Shown here piece by piece: positions 27,515 to 36,703 of a stretch of 64,000 nucleotides of DNA; within the stretch, counting starts at the first letter, position 1, and each line of letters begins with the position of its first letter. The notes under the pieces were generated by a model that was not told where the DNA came from, ran no database searches, and saw nothing but the letters and a program-made list of their open reading frames with translations. The position numbers and the translations under genes were made by a program. This DNA comes from Gammaproteobacteria bacterium. Its GTDB lineage: Bacteria; Pseudomonadota; Gammaproteobacteria; Berkiellales; Berkiellaceae. Where the stretch lies: NCBI GenBank assembly GCA_016191245.1, contig JACPOY010000030.1, positions 1 to 64,000 on the forward strand. Direction: 5' to 3'.

Positions 27515-28249
27515 CTAGTAAATGCAATGCCCCACGGAACCTTTTTTGCAACGGATCCCATTGACCCATATTGCATCTTCTAGATTAGCATTTTCAAATG
27601 TTGTTTTAAAAATAGAGGCTTTATTTAAATTTGCACCTGAAAGATTTGCATCATTTAAGTTTGCAAAGTCTAAAGTTGCGCCCTGTAGATTTGCTTTTCT
27701 TAATGTCGCACCTTGTAAATTTGTACGAGAAAGATCACAATTTTTTAAGTTGGCTGAGGGGAGCATGGCTTTTTGTAAATCAATATTCGCTAATTGAGTA
27801 TCAGATAAGTTCACTGCACCTAAATAAATGTATTTTTCTCTGATGGCTTCAGATTCTCTATCTTCATAAAATAATTTTGGTTTTAAATTTGAAATAAAAA
27901 TAATAACACTGGCTACTTTATCAGGTTTATTTAGCCGTTCTAGATCTTCCAAAATTGCCTCAGTGCGAGCAATCATCAATAAATTGATCCTTTGATTATT
28001 GTCGTCTGGGCTTTTGGCAAATAATTCCACGATACCATTGAAATAGCTGTCAGTCATTCTACTGGCCTGCAATATTTCTTGATGTTTCCCCACCTTATAG
28101 CTTACTAAGACGGTAGCAATACCGACGAAGATGCCTACAATGGCGATAGTTAATTCTATGCCACGATGCTTAGCAAATTGTTTCAGCTTGTAAGTTAAGC
28201 TGGGTTCGGCTTTATAGAGCCGGTAAAGATCATGCTCTGGTACTAGCAT
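27515..28249 (-). CDS. Membrane-anchored pentapeptide-repeat protein
   Basis: 244 residues. One transmembrane helix at about 33-52 (ELTIAIVGIFVGIATVLVSY), then a helical region of about 90 residues. The C-terminal part holds pentapeptide repeats of the A(D/N)LXX type from about 145 to 225, for example ANLQGATLRKANLQGATLDF. The end has two Cys (CKKGSVGHC) that could form a disulfide or zinc pair. Pentapeptide repeats form a right-handed beta-helix used in DNA mimicry, gyrase protection or effectors. The role is unknown. The ribosome site is weak. It is separated from mltD by a terminator. Confidence 0.82.
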   Translation of the reverse strand: MLVPEHDLYRLYKAEPSLTYKLKQFAKHRGIELTIAIVGIFVGIATVLVSYKVGKHQEILQASRMTDSYFNGIVELFAKSPDDNNQRINLLMIARTEAILEDLERLNKPDKVASVIIFISNLKPKLFYEDRESEAIREKYIYLGAVNLSDTQLANIDLQKAMLPSANLKNCDLSRTNLQGATLRKANLQGATLDFANLNDANLSGANLNKASIFKTTFENANLEDAIWVNGIRCKKGSVGHCIY

Positions 28250-28266
28250 TGGATCCTGTCTTGGTG

Positions 28267-28318
28267 AAAAAAAATTGGAGTAGGGGCCTTTTTAAAGTTT
28301 AGGACTTTAGAAAGGCCC
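28267..28318 (-). terminator. Intrinsic terminator of mltD
   Basis: On the minus strand GGGCCTTT and AAAGGCCC, joined by a further near-symmetric CTAAAGT/ACTTTAA stretch, form a long hairpin (28284-28318). It is followed after a short gap by a run of eight T (plus-strand A-run at 28267-28274). It lies about 45 bases after the mltD stop. Confidence 0.78.
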
Positions 28319-28361
28319 AAGCAAGTTAACTTGGTAAGATATGCTGGTTAAATATACCGGT

Positions 28362-29696
28362 CTAGCCTTTTGAAATTACAATCTTTTGGCCAGGTTGTAT
28401 AATTGCATCTTGGTTTTTGAAGTTGTTGTTAGCGACAATAGTACTAATTTTCACTTTGTACTTTTTGCTAATGGAGGGGATAGATTCACCTCTTTTCACA
28501 GTGTGAGTCTTTCCTGAAGCTTTATTGCTTTTACTTGTTGTTTTGCTTGAAGAAACCACAGTCACATCACTATTGCTGGTTTTGGTCGTCGCTTTTGCTT
28601 GTGCAGTTGAAGATTTGGCTGCTTTTGTAGTTGTTGCCGTTATTGTCGTCGGTGCAGCAGTTTTGGCTGGAGCGGTCTTGTTAATTTTTTCTTTAAAATT
28701 TTCAGCATGATGGATAGGAACCACTAAATGCAATGGTGTATTGGCGCTCATGGATTTCTTAAACCCTGGGTTCAAGCGACGTAGTTGAGTTTCGCTGATA
28801 TCCACTAATTTGGCAGCATGTGCAATATCAATGGGTTTGCCTGTATGAACGCGAGCAATAACTGGTTTATTAGGGATAGCTGGTAGCACAACGCCATATT
28901 GTTTCGGCGATTTAATAATAGCAGCGAGTGCTAACAATTTGGGCACAAAATGAGTTGTTTCTTTAGGTAATTTCAACGCCCAGAATTCTGTTGATTTTTT
29001 GGCAGAACGATTTTGTTTAATCGCGCGTTGTAGTTTTACTTCGCCACAATTATAAGCGGCGATAGCCAATAGCCAGTTACCATTGAATTTTTTGTGCAAA
29101 TATTCGAGATGATCGAGGGCTACTTTGGTCGATTGGTACACATCTTTGCGGCCATCGTACCATGCATTTTGTTTCAGGCCATGCATTTTGCCCAAAGTTG
29201 GCATAATTTGCCACAAACCAACGGCACCAGCGTGACTTAAAGTATTAGGGTTGAAATCACTTTCAATAATAGGGAGTAAAGCAATTTCACTTGGCATGCC
29301 ACGTTTTTCAACTTCTTCTAAAATATAGAAGAAATATGGTGATGCATTTTTAATAACTTTGTTGATGTAATCTTGATGCTGCGAAAAACTTTTTACATGA
29401 CGTTGAAATAATGGTTGTGTTGTTTGCGTTGTTCCTAAATGTAAACGTGCACGAACGCGAGTCCAGATTTCAACCGAAGATTGAGTGCTATTAATTTCAA
29501 CGGGATTCTTGGGTTTGAAGATATTAGACAATATATCTCTTGTTTGATTATTCACTTCTTGATTGGTCATGGGTGCGCGCTGATAAGCGGAAGCACCTAA
29601 AGTGACGGTACTGCAATACCCATATAGAAAAATGAACGCACAAAGTGCGCAAATGAAAGACTGTTTATTTATTTTATTCATGTGAGATTTTTGCAT
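28362..29696 (-). CDS. mltD: Membrane-bound lytic murein transglycosylase D
   Basis: 444 residues. A signal sequence is present (SFICALCAFIFLYGYCSTVT), with a Cys at about residue 28 but a poor lipobox. The SLT domain (about 115-260) has catalytic Glu in LPIIESDFNPNTLSHAGAVG, then LWQIMP and AIAAYNCGE. A spacer rich in Ala, Thr and Lys (about 340-395) leads to a C-terminal LysM (HTVKRGESIPSISKKYKVKI, ending QPGQKIVIS). It cleaves peptidoglycan in the periplasm. A second possible start is ATG 29681. The order mltD-gloB-yafS-rnhA-dnaQ matches E. coli. Confidence 0.93.
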   Translation of the reverse strand: MQKSHMNKINKQSFICALCAFIFLYGYCSTVTLGASAYQRAPMTNQEVNNQTRDILSNIFKPKNPVEINSTQSSVEIWTRVRARLHLGTTQTTQPLFQRHVKSFSQHQDYINKVIKNASPYFFYILEEVEKRGMPSEIALLPIIESDFNPNTLSHAGAVGLWQIMPTLGKMHGLKQNAWYDGRKDVYQSTKVALDHLEYLHKKFNGNWLLAIAAYNCGEVKLQRAIKQNRSAKKSTEFWALKLPKETTHFVPKLLALAAIIKSPKQYGVVLPAIPNKPVIARVHTGKPIDIAHAAKLVDISETQLRRLNPGFKKSMSANTPLHLVVPIHHAENFKEKINKTAPAKTAAPTTITATTTKAAKSSTAQAKATTKTSNSDVTVVSSSKTTSKSNKASGKTHTVKRGESIPSISKKYKVKISTIVANNNFKNQDAIIQPGQKIVISKG

Positions 29697-29773
29697 TTCA
29701 CTTGCCTTGTATTAACAACGGCTCGAAATAAAAAAAGTGGTGCAAATGAGCGCTGTTTTCAATTTCTTTTCCT

Positions 29774-29793
29774 CTTCTGAAGTATTTCAGAAG
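29774..29793. other. 8-bp perfect hairpin between gloB and mltD
   Basis: CTTCTGAA, loop GTAT, TTCAGAAG. It lies in the 182-base gap upstream of mltD and downstream of gloB. No T-run follows on the minus strand, so it may be a weak terminator, an operator or an mRNA structure. Confidence 0.35.
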
Positions 29794-29878
29794 ATTTAAT
29801 CTTCTAAATTAGTTACGTGCCTATGGTAAATAAAAACCTTGAAAAAAGCAAGTCTTAATTCATTTAAGCAACCAAATT

Positions 29879-30658
29879 CTAAAGGGTAAATTGGTTCTTC
29901 CATTCACGCAAATGTGCAAATACCATGACAGGATCAAGCATCTTAACTCTGTAGTGATTTTCAACAGCATCAATCACCGTTTGCTCTTGGCAACGTAAAA
30001 ACGGATTTGTCTCAAATTCACAGGCAAGTGTAACAGGAAGTGAAGGTAAATTTTGTTGTCTCAATTTTTTTGCTTCATCATGTCGCTTTTTCAAAGCCAC
30101 ATTATTTGGTTCAACTTGTTCTGCAAATGCAATATTGGCCAAGGTATATTCATGACCACAATAAACCAGCGTGTTTTTCCCTATTTTCTTGATTTTTTCA
30201 AGAGAATTATACATTTGTGCGGGAGTGCCTTCAAATACGCGTCCACATCCACAGGAAAATAATGTATCACCACAAAACAGAACAGACTCGTTAAAAAATG
30301 CAATATGACCTAAAGTGTGGCCTGGGATATCAATCACATTGAGATGAAGATCAAAGTGTGTAAAAGAAATGCGATCTTTTTCCTTCATAGCATTTGTCAC
30401 ACCAGAAACTTTTTCATTGCTTGGTCCGTACACTTGGGCTTGTGGATATTCTTTAAGCAAGTCCAATACGCCACCGCTATGGTCATTATGATGATGGGTT
30501 ATTAGTATTGAATGTAAGGTCAAATTATTAAAATGTAAGTAATCTAACACAGGTTGTGCTATGCCTGGATCGACAATAACAAGTTGATTGCCGTCTAGAC
30601 TGTGCACGGCCCAAATGTAATTATCTTTGAAAGCAGGAATTGCAACAATATTATTCAT
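29879..30658 (-). CDS. gloB: Hydroxyacylglutathione hydrolase (glyoxalase II)
   Basis: 259 residues. A metallo-beta-lactamase fold enzyme that hydrolyses S-D-lactoylglutathione in methylglyoxal detoxification. The metal motif is THHHNDHSGG; further ligands lie in DIPGHTLGHIAF, FCGDTLFSCGCGR and CGHEYTLAN. The C-terminal glutathione-binding part ends NPFLRC and VFAHLREWKNQF, as in GloB. It is divergent from the methyltransferase gene, with 33 bases between the starts. Confidence 0.95.
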   Translation of the reverse strand: MNNIVAIPAFKDNYIWAVHSLDGNQLVIVDPGIAQPVLDYLHFNNLTLHSILITHHHNDHSGGVLDLLKEYPQAQVYGPSNEKVSGVTNAMKEKDRISFTHFDLHLNVIDIPGHTLGHIAFFNESVLFCGDTLFSCGCGRVFEGTPAQMYNSLEKIKKIGKNTLVYCGHEYTLANIAFAEQVEPNNVALKKRHDEAKKLRQQNLPSLPVTLACEFETNPFLRCQEQTVIDAVENHYRVKMLDPVMVFAHLREWKNQFTL

Positions 30659-30691
30659 TAAACTTACTTATTTTGGGGTTGACCTAAAGAA

Positions 30692-31450
30692 ATGGTATCA
30701 GAAAAAAATCCCTCCCATGTATGGTATCAACATGGAGTGGGATCGAGGTTTATGTCTGCAGAAAGAGAAGAGTTAACTAACATTCTTCCTAGGCTATATG
30801 GGTATCATCTCGTGTACTTAGGAGAACCCGATCTTGCTTCATTAGTGCAAAGCAGTTTGATTTCGCATCGGGTATTAATTAATCCCCATCTGATGGGGCA
30901 GATGAGCAGTATTAGCGGTTTAACCGGTGCTCTAGAGGCCTTGCCAATACTCAGTGACAGTGTGGATGTGGTGGTATTACCCCATACCCTTGAGCAAGCG
31001 ACTAATCCGCATGAAGTATTAAGAGAGACTCATCGTATTCTGATCCCCGAAGGGCACGTTGTTATCACAGGATTTAACCCCATCAGTATGTGGGGGACTT
31101 GGTATGGGTTTAAGCATATGTTGGGTCGGATCCATAATCAGGGTAAAATGCTGAGCCCAAATCGAGTGAGAGATTGGCTTAAACTTTTAAACTTTCAAAT
31201 TATCGGAGGTCGGATGTTTTATTTTCGTCCCCCCATTGATAATGAAAGGGTGAATCAAAAATTAAAATTTATGGAGAAATGGGGCGAGCATTGTTGGCCC
31301 ATTTTTGGGGGAGCTTATTCACTTTTGGCTGTGAAACGCGTTATACCATTAACGCCTATTCGTGCTAAATGGCGTCCTGAGCCTATTTGGCAGGGCTCAG
31401 GGTTACCTAAACCTACCACGACAACCTTACAAAATAATAAAAAACAATAA
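30692..31450 (+). CDS. yafS: YafS-like class I SAM-dependent methyltransferase
   Basis: 252 residues. A Methyltransf_11-like core: [40 protein letters not shown]. The usual glycine-rich SAM loop near the N terminus is poorly conserved, as in YafS proteins. It lies between gloB and rnhA exactly as yafS does in E. coli, and this decides the name. The substrate is unknown. The RNase HI gene follows ten bases after its stop. Confidence 0.82.
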   Translation: MVSEKNPSHVWYQHGVGSRFMSAEREELTNILPRLYGYHLVYLGEPDLASLVQSSLISHRVLINPHLMGQMSSISGLTGALEALPILSDSVDVVVLPHTLEQATNPHEVLRETHRILIPEGHVVITGFNPISMWGTWYGFKHMLGRIHNQGKMLSPNRVRDWLKLLNFQIIGGRMFYFRPPIDNERVNQKLKFMEKWGEHCWPIFGGAYSLLAVKRVIPLTPIRAKWRPEPIWQGSGLPKPTTTTLQNNKKQ

Positions 31451-31460
31451 CGATAAAAAA

Positions 31461-31919
31461 ATGAAAGAAAAAAAAGTCGACATGTTTACAGATGGTGCTT
31501 GCAGCGGTAACCCAGGACCTGGTGGTTGGGGAGTTCTATTACGTTATGGGGATCATGAAAAATTATTATCAGGTGCAGAGGATAATACAACAAACAACCG
31601 TATGGAATTGATGGCTGCAATTATGGGGCTTCGTGAATTGAGTAGAGGATGTGAAGTTAACCTCACCACGGATTCTGAATATGTTAAAAAGGGTATTACC
31701 GAATGGATGATAAATTGGAAGAAAAAAGGTTGGAAAACAGCCAGCAATAAGCCCGTAAAAAACCAAGATTTATGGCAAGAACTTGACGTAGAGGTACAGC
31801 GCCATCAAGTAAAATGGCATTGGGTAAAAGGGCACAGCGGTCATCCTGAAAATGAACTTGCAGATCAATTAGCAAGAGATGCTATTTATGCTTTGTTGAG
31901 TAATAAGGAAACCGAATAA
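31461..31919 (+). CDS. rnhA: Ribonuclease HI
   Basis: 152 residues from ATG 31461, giving [20 protein letters not shown]; an in-frame upstream start would run into the yafS gene. It cleaves the RNA strand of RNA-DNA hybrids. Catalytic Asp is in MFTDGAC, Glu in [10 protein letters not shown], Asp in TTDSEYV, His in [10 protein letters not shown] and Asp in ADQLARDA. Its stop overlaps the dnaQ ATG (TAATG), so both are translated together as in many gammaproteobacteria. Confidence 0.97.
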   Translation: MKEKKVDMFTDGACSGNPGPGGWGVLLRYGDHEKLLSGAEDNTTNNRMELMAAIMGLRELSRGCEVNLTTDSEYVKKGITEWMINWKKKGWKTASNKPVKNQDLWQELDVEVQRHQVKWHWVKGHSGHPENELADQLARDAIYALLSNKETE

Positions 31920-32653
31920 TGCGGCAAGTGATCTTGGATACAGAAACCACAGGACTATCGCCACAGCAAGGTCATCGCATTATTGAAATTGGTTGTGTTG
32001 AACTCATCAACCGGCGTTTAACTGGAAAAACGTTCCATACATATATTCAGCCTGATCGTGAAGTAGATGAAGGTGCTATGCGTGTGCATGGGATCACGAA
32101 TGAATTTTTAGTAGATAAACCTCGTTTTAATGAAATTGTGGATAATTTTAAAGCTTTTATCAAAGGTGCAGAACTCATTATTCATAATGCCCCCTTTGAT
32201 GTTGGCTTTATTGAACATGAGTTTAAACTACTCAAAGACAAAGCGTGGGCAACTTTAGATAAGCATTGCCAAGTTTTTGATACTTTAACCTTTGCTCGCC
32301 AGAAACATCCTGGGCAGCGCAACAATTTAGATGCTTTATGTAAGCGTTATAATGTTGAAAATCAACATCGTGAAAAACATGGCGCGTTACTGGACGCTGA
32401 AATTTTAGCTGAAGTCTATTTGGCGATGACAGGTGGCCAAGAAACCTTGATTCTGGAAGAAGTACAAACCAACCAGGAACAAGTTGCCAAAGAAAGCGAA
32501 AGAAACCACGATGTTATCGCGGTTATTGAAACATCATTTATTCAAGCCACAGAAGAAGAACTTGCTGCTCACGAAGCCTTCTTAGATAAGATTGAGAAAA
32601 AAGGTAATAAAAGCGTGTGGCGCGCGGTTCAAGAAGCTACCGAAACTCAATAG
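31919..32653 (+). CDS. dnaQ: DNA polymerase III epsilon subunit (proofreading exonuclease)
   Basis: 244 residues. A DEDDh 3'-5' exonuclease: ExoI motif LDTETTGLSPQQGHRIIEIG, ExoII IIHNAPFDVGFI, ExoIII HREKHGALLDAEILAEVYL. The C-terminal segment after about residue 185 binds the alpha subunit and includes a low-complexity Glu-rich stretch. It proofreads the replicative polymerase. The start overlaps the rnhA stop by one base. Confidence 0.96.
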   Translation: MRQVILDTETTGLSPQQGHRIIEIGCVELINRRLTGKTFHTYIQPDREVDEGAMRVHGITNEFLVDKPRFNEIVDNFKAFIKGAELIIHNAPFDVGFIEHEFKLLKDKAWATLDKHCQVFDTLTFARQKHPGQRNNLDALCKRYNVENQHREKHGALLDAEILAEVYLAMTGGQETLILEEVQTNQEQVAKESERNHDVIAVIETSFIQATEEELAAHEAFLDKIEKKGNKSVWRAVQEATETQ

Positions 32654-32680
32654 AATCACCTAAAAAGCAGTGATATGCCC

Positions 32681-32707
32681 TAAATCCACCCTTGCTTGAA
32701 TGTGCCT
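32681..32707 (-). pseudogene. Remnant of an rlmJ 3' end (direct repeat, left copy)
   Basis: On the minus strand this reads codons for GTFKQGWI and then TAG. The genuine rlmJ end (34541-34567) reads GTFKQGWM and then TAA. The two 27-base copies differ at three positions, all at codon third positions, and share CCTTGCTTGAATGT exactly (plus strand). Upstream codons (KSIYTVGT against KNVFKQGT) remain alignable, and then a stop appears. It is best read as the decayed tail of a former or displaced rlmJ, which leaves direct repeats on both sides of the 32799-34538 gene. Confidence 0.72.
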
Positions 32708-32798
32708 ACCGTGTATATGCTTTTATATTTGTTGAATTATCTACACCGAGCTTTAGTCTATGGATTAAATATTAACTTTATTAATAGAGTTTCCTGTT

Positions 32799-34538
32799 AT
32801 GTCAAAAATATTAATTAAAGTTGTACCTGGGCAAGGTCATCCTGAGCCATCTTCAGTTGAATTTAGCAATGCATTTCAAGCTTTTTACGATATTCCAGAA
32901 ATCAAAGCACTTTTTTCCCAAGTACTTAAAGAGGGGGATATTACATTTGCATTTAGAAACCAACCTGATGTGGGGTGGTTTCCTGAAACACGAGAAATAA
33001 TGTTACCTATTAGTTTATTAAATTCATCGCCTGTAGTTTCTTTTAACAATATTGCTAAAATGCTTTGCCAAATGACAGGTAAGTTGGCTAATGATGCATA
33101 TTTTATGATGTTAAGAGCGAAACAGAACTCACCAGAAGCATTTAATCTTTTGGCAAGTAAAGTTAACATTACACCAGATAATTTAATCTTTGAATATTGT
33201 TTGAGAGCAGGTTTTACCGAGTTAACGCCAGAGCAAGAAGATCATTTGACTCTAGCTAAATTAAACATTGATTATAGGGGGCTTGATGCTGGTAAGCAGG
33301 TTCAAATTAAAAAACTTTTTGAGACCTTAGTACAAATGGGAACATTTAAAAGTTTAATTGAGGGAATGACAAAAGACAAAATCATGTCTACATTTTTTGT
33401 TGGCAAGGATAAACTTCCAGCTAATATACCAGTCTCTATACATCAAAATAGTTATATTTTAATTGACAAAGATGCTTCCTTGATTGGTATTAGTCAAAAT
33501 TTAATTAGAGTGATGATTGGGATCTCTCTAGAAAACAAATTTGTCAAATATGGTGATTATCCCAGCGCTGAAGACTATGCTAAAGCTTTTGTTAAATCTT
33601 TATATGATTTGGAGTTCGGTACGGCAAAGAAAATGATAGCATTACTTGGTAATAGAAAAGCAAACAAATTATTAAGTTTGTTTTTAAATAAACCTATTGA
33701 TGATGAACTAGTAAAAGTTAAATTGAAGCAGTTATTAACTCACTATCAAAATGTTATGAAAACCCCCTTTGATGATTTTTTGCAAGCAAACATTGCAATA
33801 TATACGGAATCCAAAAAAGATTTTCAAATCTGGCAACAGAAAAATAGGCCACAAGATGTTCCTTTAGCAGAAATCTCAACTAGCCAAGTTCGAGTAATCG
33901 TTGATGAAGAAGTGAAACCTTCTCCCATGACCACATCATTTCAAACCTATCGTCAAGCTGAAGACTCTAGTTCTGAGATGATTGAGCAAGATATAGTTTC
34001 ATTTCCTGATTTGATTAGAAATTGCGTTGAAAGATATAAAACCTATGCCTGTTCAGATGCGCGTAATTATTCTCAATGTATTTATCCTGGTAAAGAAAAT
34101 GAAATACTACAAAGATATAAAGATCGACCCATTCATCTCCTTCAGTTTGAGGCTAAAGCGAATAGCGATGCCGCAAGAGGAATATATACTCCTTTCACTT
34201 TAAAACAAATATCGCTACTCATTGATAAAGCCAAATCTGGATGTTGTACAACTTTTGCAATTGCTGCTTTACATCGATTATTAAGTGAAAACCCCAATTT
34301 AAGAGTGCAAATGGTGGCATCCCCTGTACAAGGGATGACAGCGCATTGTTTTTTATTAATTTCAAATAATCAAAATGAAAAAGATATAATGATAGCAGAT
34401 CCTTGGCTTGCCTCTTTAGGCTGGGAAGGGGTATTCACACCAGAAACTTATCCTTTCCAACATTACTTTACAGAAAATCTTATTTGCTTATTTGATAGTG
34501 AGCAAGCTTCTAAGCCTTCTTATTCAAATAGATTGTAA
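32799..34538 (+). CDS. Large protein with C-terminal papain/transglutaminase-like Cys-His-Asp module; candidate effector
   Basis: 579 residues, no signal peptide, no recognised family over the first 400 residues, which are helical and hydrophilic. The C-terminal part (about 420-570) shows GCCTTFAIAALHRLL with Cys482/483, then MTAHCFLLI with His516, then MIADPWLASLGW with Asp534. The order and spacing (33 and 18) resemble transglutaminase-like and C58/papain-like cysteine enzymes. It lies between dnaQ and rlmJ, flanked by a duplicated rlmJ tail, and its stop is one base from the rlmJ stop. Effector status is inferred from the fold, the insertion-like site and the lineage. The catalytic type is not proven. 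Confidence 0.72.
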   Translation: MSKILIKVVPGQGHPEPSSVEFSNAFQAFYDIPEIKALFSQVLKEGDITFAFRNQPDVGWFPETREIMLPISLLNSSPVVSFNNIAKMLCQMTGKLANDAYFMMLRAKQNSPEAFNLLASKVNITPDNLIFEYCLRAGFTELTPEQEDHLTLAKLNIDYRGLDAGKQVQIKKLFETLVQMGTFKSLIEGMTKDKIMSTFFVGKDKLPANIPVSIHQNSYILIDKDASLIGISQNLIRVMIGISLENKFVKYGDYPSAEDYAKAFVKSLYDLEFGTAKKMIALLGNRKANKLLSLFLNKPIDDELVKVKLKQLLTHYQNVMKTPFDDFLQANIAIYTESKKDFQIWQQKNRPQDVPLAEISTSQVRVIVDEEVKPSPMTTSFQTYRQAEDSSSEMIEQDIVSFPDLIRNCVERYKTYACSDARNYSQCIYPGKENEILQRYKDRPIHLLQFEAKANSDAARGIYTPFTLKQISLLIDKAKSGCCTTFAIAALHRLLSENPNLRVQMVASPVQGMTAHCFLLISNNQNEKDIMIADPWLASLGWEGVFTPETYPFQHYFTENLICLFDSEQASKPSYSNRL

Positions 34539-34539
34539 C

Positions 34540-35364
34540 TTACATCCATCCTTGCTTGAATGTACCTTGTTTAAATACATTTTTATTTAACCAAGCAAAA
34601 GTCTCATTAAGCAATTTATCCATTTGCCAGGACATATTCACAATCACCAGCCCACTTCCTTGGATCTTTTTATCTTCAGTAGGGTAGGGACACCATTCAC
34701 AATACCACACTTTAGTGAGGCTTGAGCGCTGAATAACACTTAGCATATCTATATGATGGTTTGCTTCAAGGAGTGGATACCAAATTGCATAGATCCCTTG
34801 AGGGAATTTCTCATATGCTGTGAGTAATGTTTTTGCTAGGGTTTTATATTCTGTTTTAACTTCATAGCTAGGATCGATAAATATCAAACCACGTTTTTCT
34901 TTAAAAGGCACTAATCCAACAAGAGCTTCTAATGAATCGCGATGATGTACATGAACTGATGAGCTGCGTTTAAAATTCTGACGTAATTGTTCAATCGCTT
35001 GTGGATGCCCTTCAACACAAAGTGCTCTATCACCCGATCGCAAAAAATGTTCAATAATTCCAGGAGAACCGGGATAAATATGTTTGCTTGTGCCGGGGTT
35101 ACAGGCTTGAATCACTTCTAAATAAGCTTTCACAAGCGCTGGAGGATTTTCTAAATCTAATAATTTTCTAAATCCAAGTGTAAATTCTGTGGTCTTTTGA
35201 CTTTCGGGTGAATGAATATCATAAAATCCCTCGCCGGCATGGGTATCTAAGACACAAAAAGGAGTTTCTTTTTTCTGTAGTTGCAGCAAGATGGCAGTTA
35301 GTACCAAATGCTTGTGAACATCAGAGAAAGAACCGGCGTGATAACGGTGAATATAACTAAACAT
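34540..35364 (-). CDS. rlmJ: 23S rRNA (adenine-2030-N6)-methyltransferase RlmJ
   Basis: 274 residues. The N-terminal SYIHRYHAGSFSDVHKHLVL is the RlmJ signature (HxFHAGNxADVxKH type). The SAM-binding region is LDTHAGEGFYD, and the catalytic DPPY-like motif is present as IDPSYEVK (S in place of the second P). The C terminus is TFKQGWM. It methylates A2030 of 23S rRNA. It is last in the tight metNIQ-MFS-nhaD-rlmJ operon, four bases after nhaD. The 3' end serves as the right copy of the direct repeat. Confidence 0.93.
   Translation of the reverse strand: MFSYIHRYHAGSFSDVHKHLVLTAILLQLQKKETPFCVLDTHAGEGFYDIHSPESQKTTEFTLGFRKLLDLENPPALVKAYLEVIQACNPGTSKHIYPGSPGIIEHFLRSGDRALCVEGHPQAIEQLRQNFKRSSSVHVHHRDSLEALVGLVPFKEKRGLIFIDPSYEVKTEYKTLAKTLLTAYEKFPQGIYAIWYPLLEANHHIDMLSVIQRSSLTKVWYCEWCPYPTEDKKIQGSGLVIVNMSWQMDKLLNETFAWLNKNVFKQGTFKQGWM
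34541..34567 (-). repeat. Right copy of the rlmJ-tail direct repeat
   Basis: The intact 3' end of rlmJ, matching 32681-32707 at 24 of 27 positions in the same orientation. Together the two copies bracket about 1.8 kb containing only the candidate effector gene. Confidence 0.72.
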
Positions 35365-35368
35365 AGAA

Positions 35369-36694
35369 TTAAAACAACCCTTTATTTACCCAAAAATGGA
35401 CGAAAACTGCAGCAAAGTATCCAAGAAGAATTGCCCAACTCCATTTGAGATGACTCATAAAAGTATAATTGCCTTTTGATTGACCCATTAAAGCTACTCC
35501 TGCTGCCGAACCTACGGACAATAAACTACCACCAATACCTGCAGTGAGGGTAATCAGCAACCATTGACCTTCTGACATCGCCGGTTTCATCGTTAATACC
35601 GCATACATTAGCGGAATATTGTCGACGATGGCGGATAAAATTCCTATCGTCACGTTGGCTGGGGTTTGACGATGCATTTCACTTAAACTTGCTCCCCATG
35701 AGGTATACATTGTCTCTGAAGCAATATGCAAATACCCAAATGCCGCCAAGCCGCCGACACATAAAACGACGCCATAGAAAAAGAGTAGGGTGTCCCATTC
35801 AATGCGATTAATATTCTCAAAAACATTAAATGCAGGCTCTTCAGAGTTATTATTTCTCATTTTTAAGTAATAACTTAAAAAGTTAATATAAGCCAAACCC
35901 ATCATCATCCCAATCGTTGGCGGGAGATTATAAAAGTTATATAAACAAACCGCCGTGAGAATAGTCATTAAAAAGAGAATAACGATACCAATGCCACCGC
36001 GGGCAATTTTAATATTTTCATTTAAGGAAGCTGGCATGCCTTTAGGGATAGCAAAATGCATACAAAGAGCAGGGATAACAAAGCTCACCAATGCCGGGAT
36101 AAATAGTTTAAAGAAATCTGTAAACGGTAGTACACCTTTTTGCCACACCATGAGGGTAGTGATGTCGCCAAATGGGCAAAAGGCGCCACCTGAATTGGCT
36201 GCTACGACGATATTAATGCAGGATACTGCAATAAAACGAGGTTGGTTTAACCCCACTGCCATAATAATGGCACACATAATCAGAGCGGTTGTTAAATTAT
36301 CAGCAAAAGGAGAGATAAAAAAGGCTAAAAAACCTGTGATCCAAAATAATGATCGATAACTGAATTGCTTACGAACTAACCAGCAGCGTAAAGCTTCAAA
36401 AACTTTTCTTTCTTCCATTGCATTAACATAAGTCATGGCAACTAATAAAAATAATAATAATTCGCCATATTCTAGAAGATTATGTTTAACAGCTTCTTGA
36501 GCTTGACTACTTACTCCTTTGGACTTGGCGGCAATTGCCACTAATACCCATATCAACCCTGCCGCAAAGACAACAGGTTTTGATTTAGGCAAACTCAGGA
36601 GTTCTTCTCCCATTACCAAGCAATAGGCAAAAACAAAAATGATAACAGAAGATATCCCCAAAAAAGTGTCAGTCATCTGCAGATCAAATGGCAT
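35369..36694 (-). CDS. nhaD: Sodium/proton antiporter NhaD
   Basis: 441 residues, polytopic with about 12-13 hydrophobic segments. Family marks are GFLAFFISPFADNLTTALIM, NIVVAANSGGAFCPFGDITT and LSAIVDNIPLMYAVLTMKP, containing the conserved Asp-Asn pairs of the ion-transporter superfamily. It exports Na+ or Li+ for H+ at the inner membrane. Co-transcription with the MFS gene (gap nine) and rlmJ (gap four) is evident. Confidence 0.92.
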   Translation of the reverse strand: MPFDLQMTDTFLGISSVIIFVFAYCLVMGEELLSLPKSKPVVFAAGLIWVLVAIAAKSKGVSSQAQEAVKHNLLEYGELLLFLLVAMTYVNAMEERKVFEALRCWLVRKQFSYRSLFWITGFLAFFISPFADNLTTALIMCAIIMAVGLNQPRFIAVSCINIVVAANSGGAFCPFGDITTLMVWQKGVLPFTDFFKLFIPALVSFVIPALCMHFAIPKGMPASLNENIKIARGGIGIVILFLMTILTAVCLYNFYNLPPTIGMMMGLAYINFLSYYLKMRNNNSEEPAFNVFENINRIEWDTLLFFYGVVLCVGGLAAFGYLHIASETMYTSWGASLSEMHRQTPANVTIGILSAIVDNIPLMYAVLTMKPAMSEGQWLLITLTAGIGGSLLSVGSAAGVALMGQSKGNYTFMSHLKWSWAILLGYFAAVFVHFWVNKGLF

Positions 36695-36703
36695 GAGATA
36701 TAA

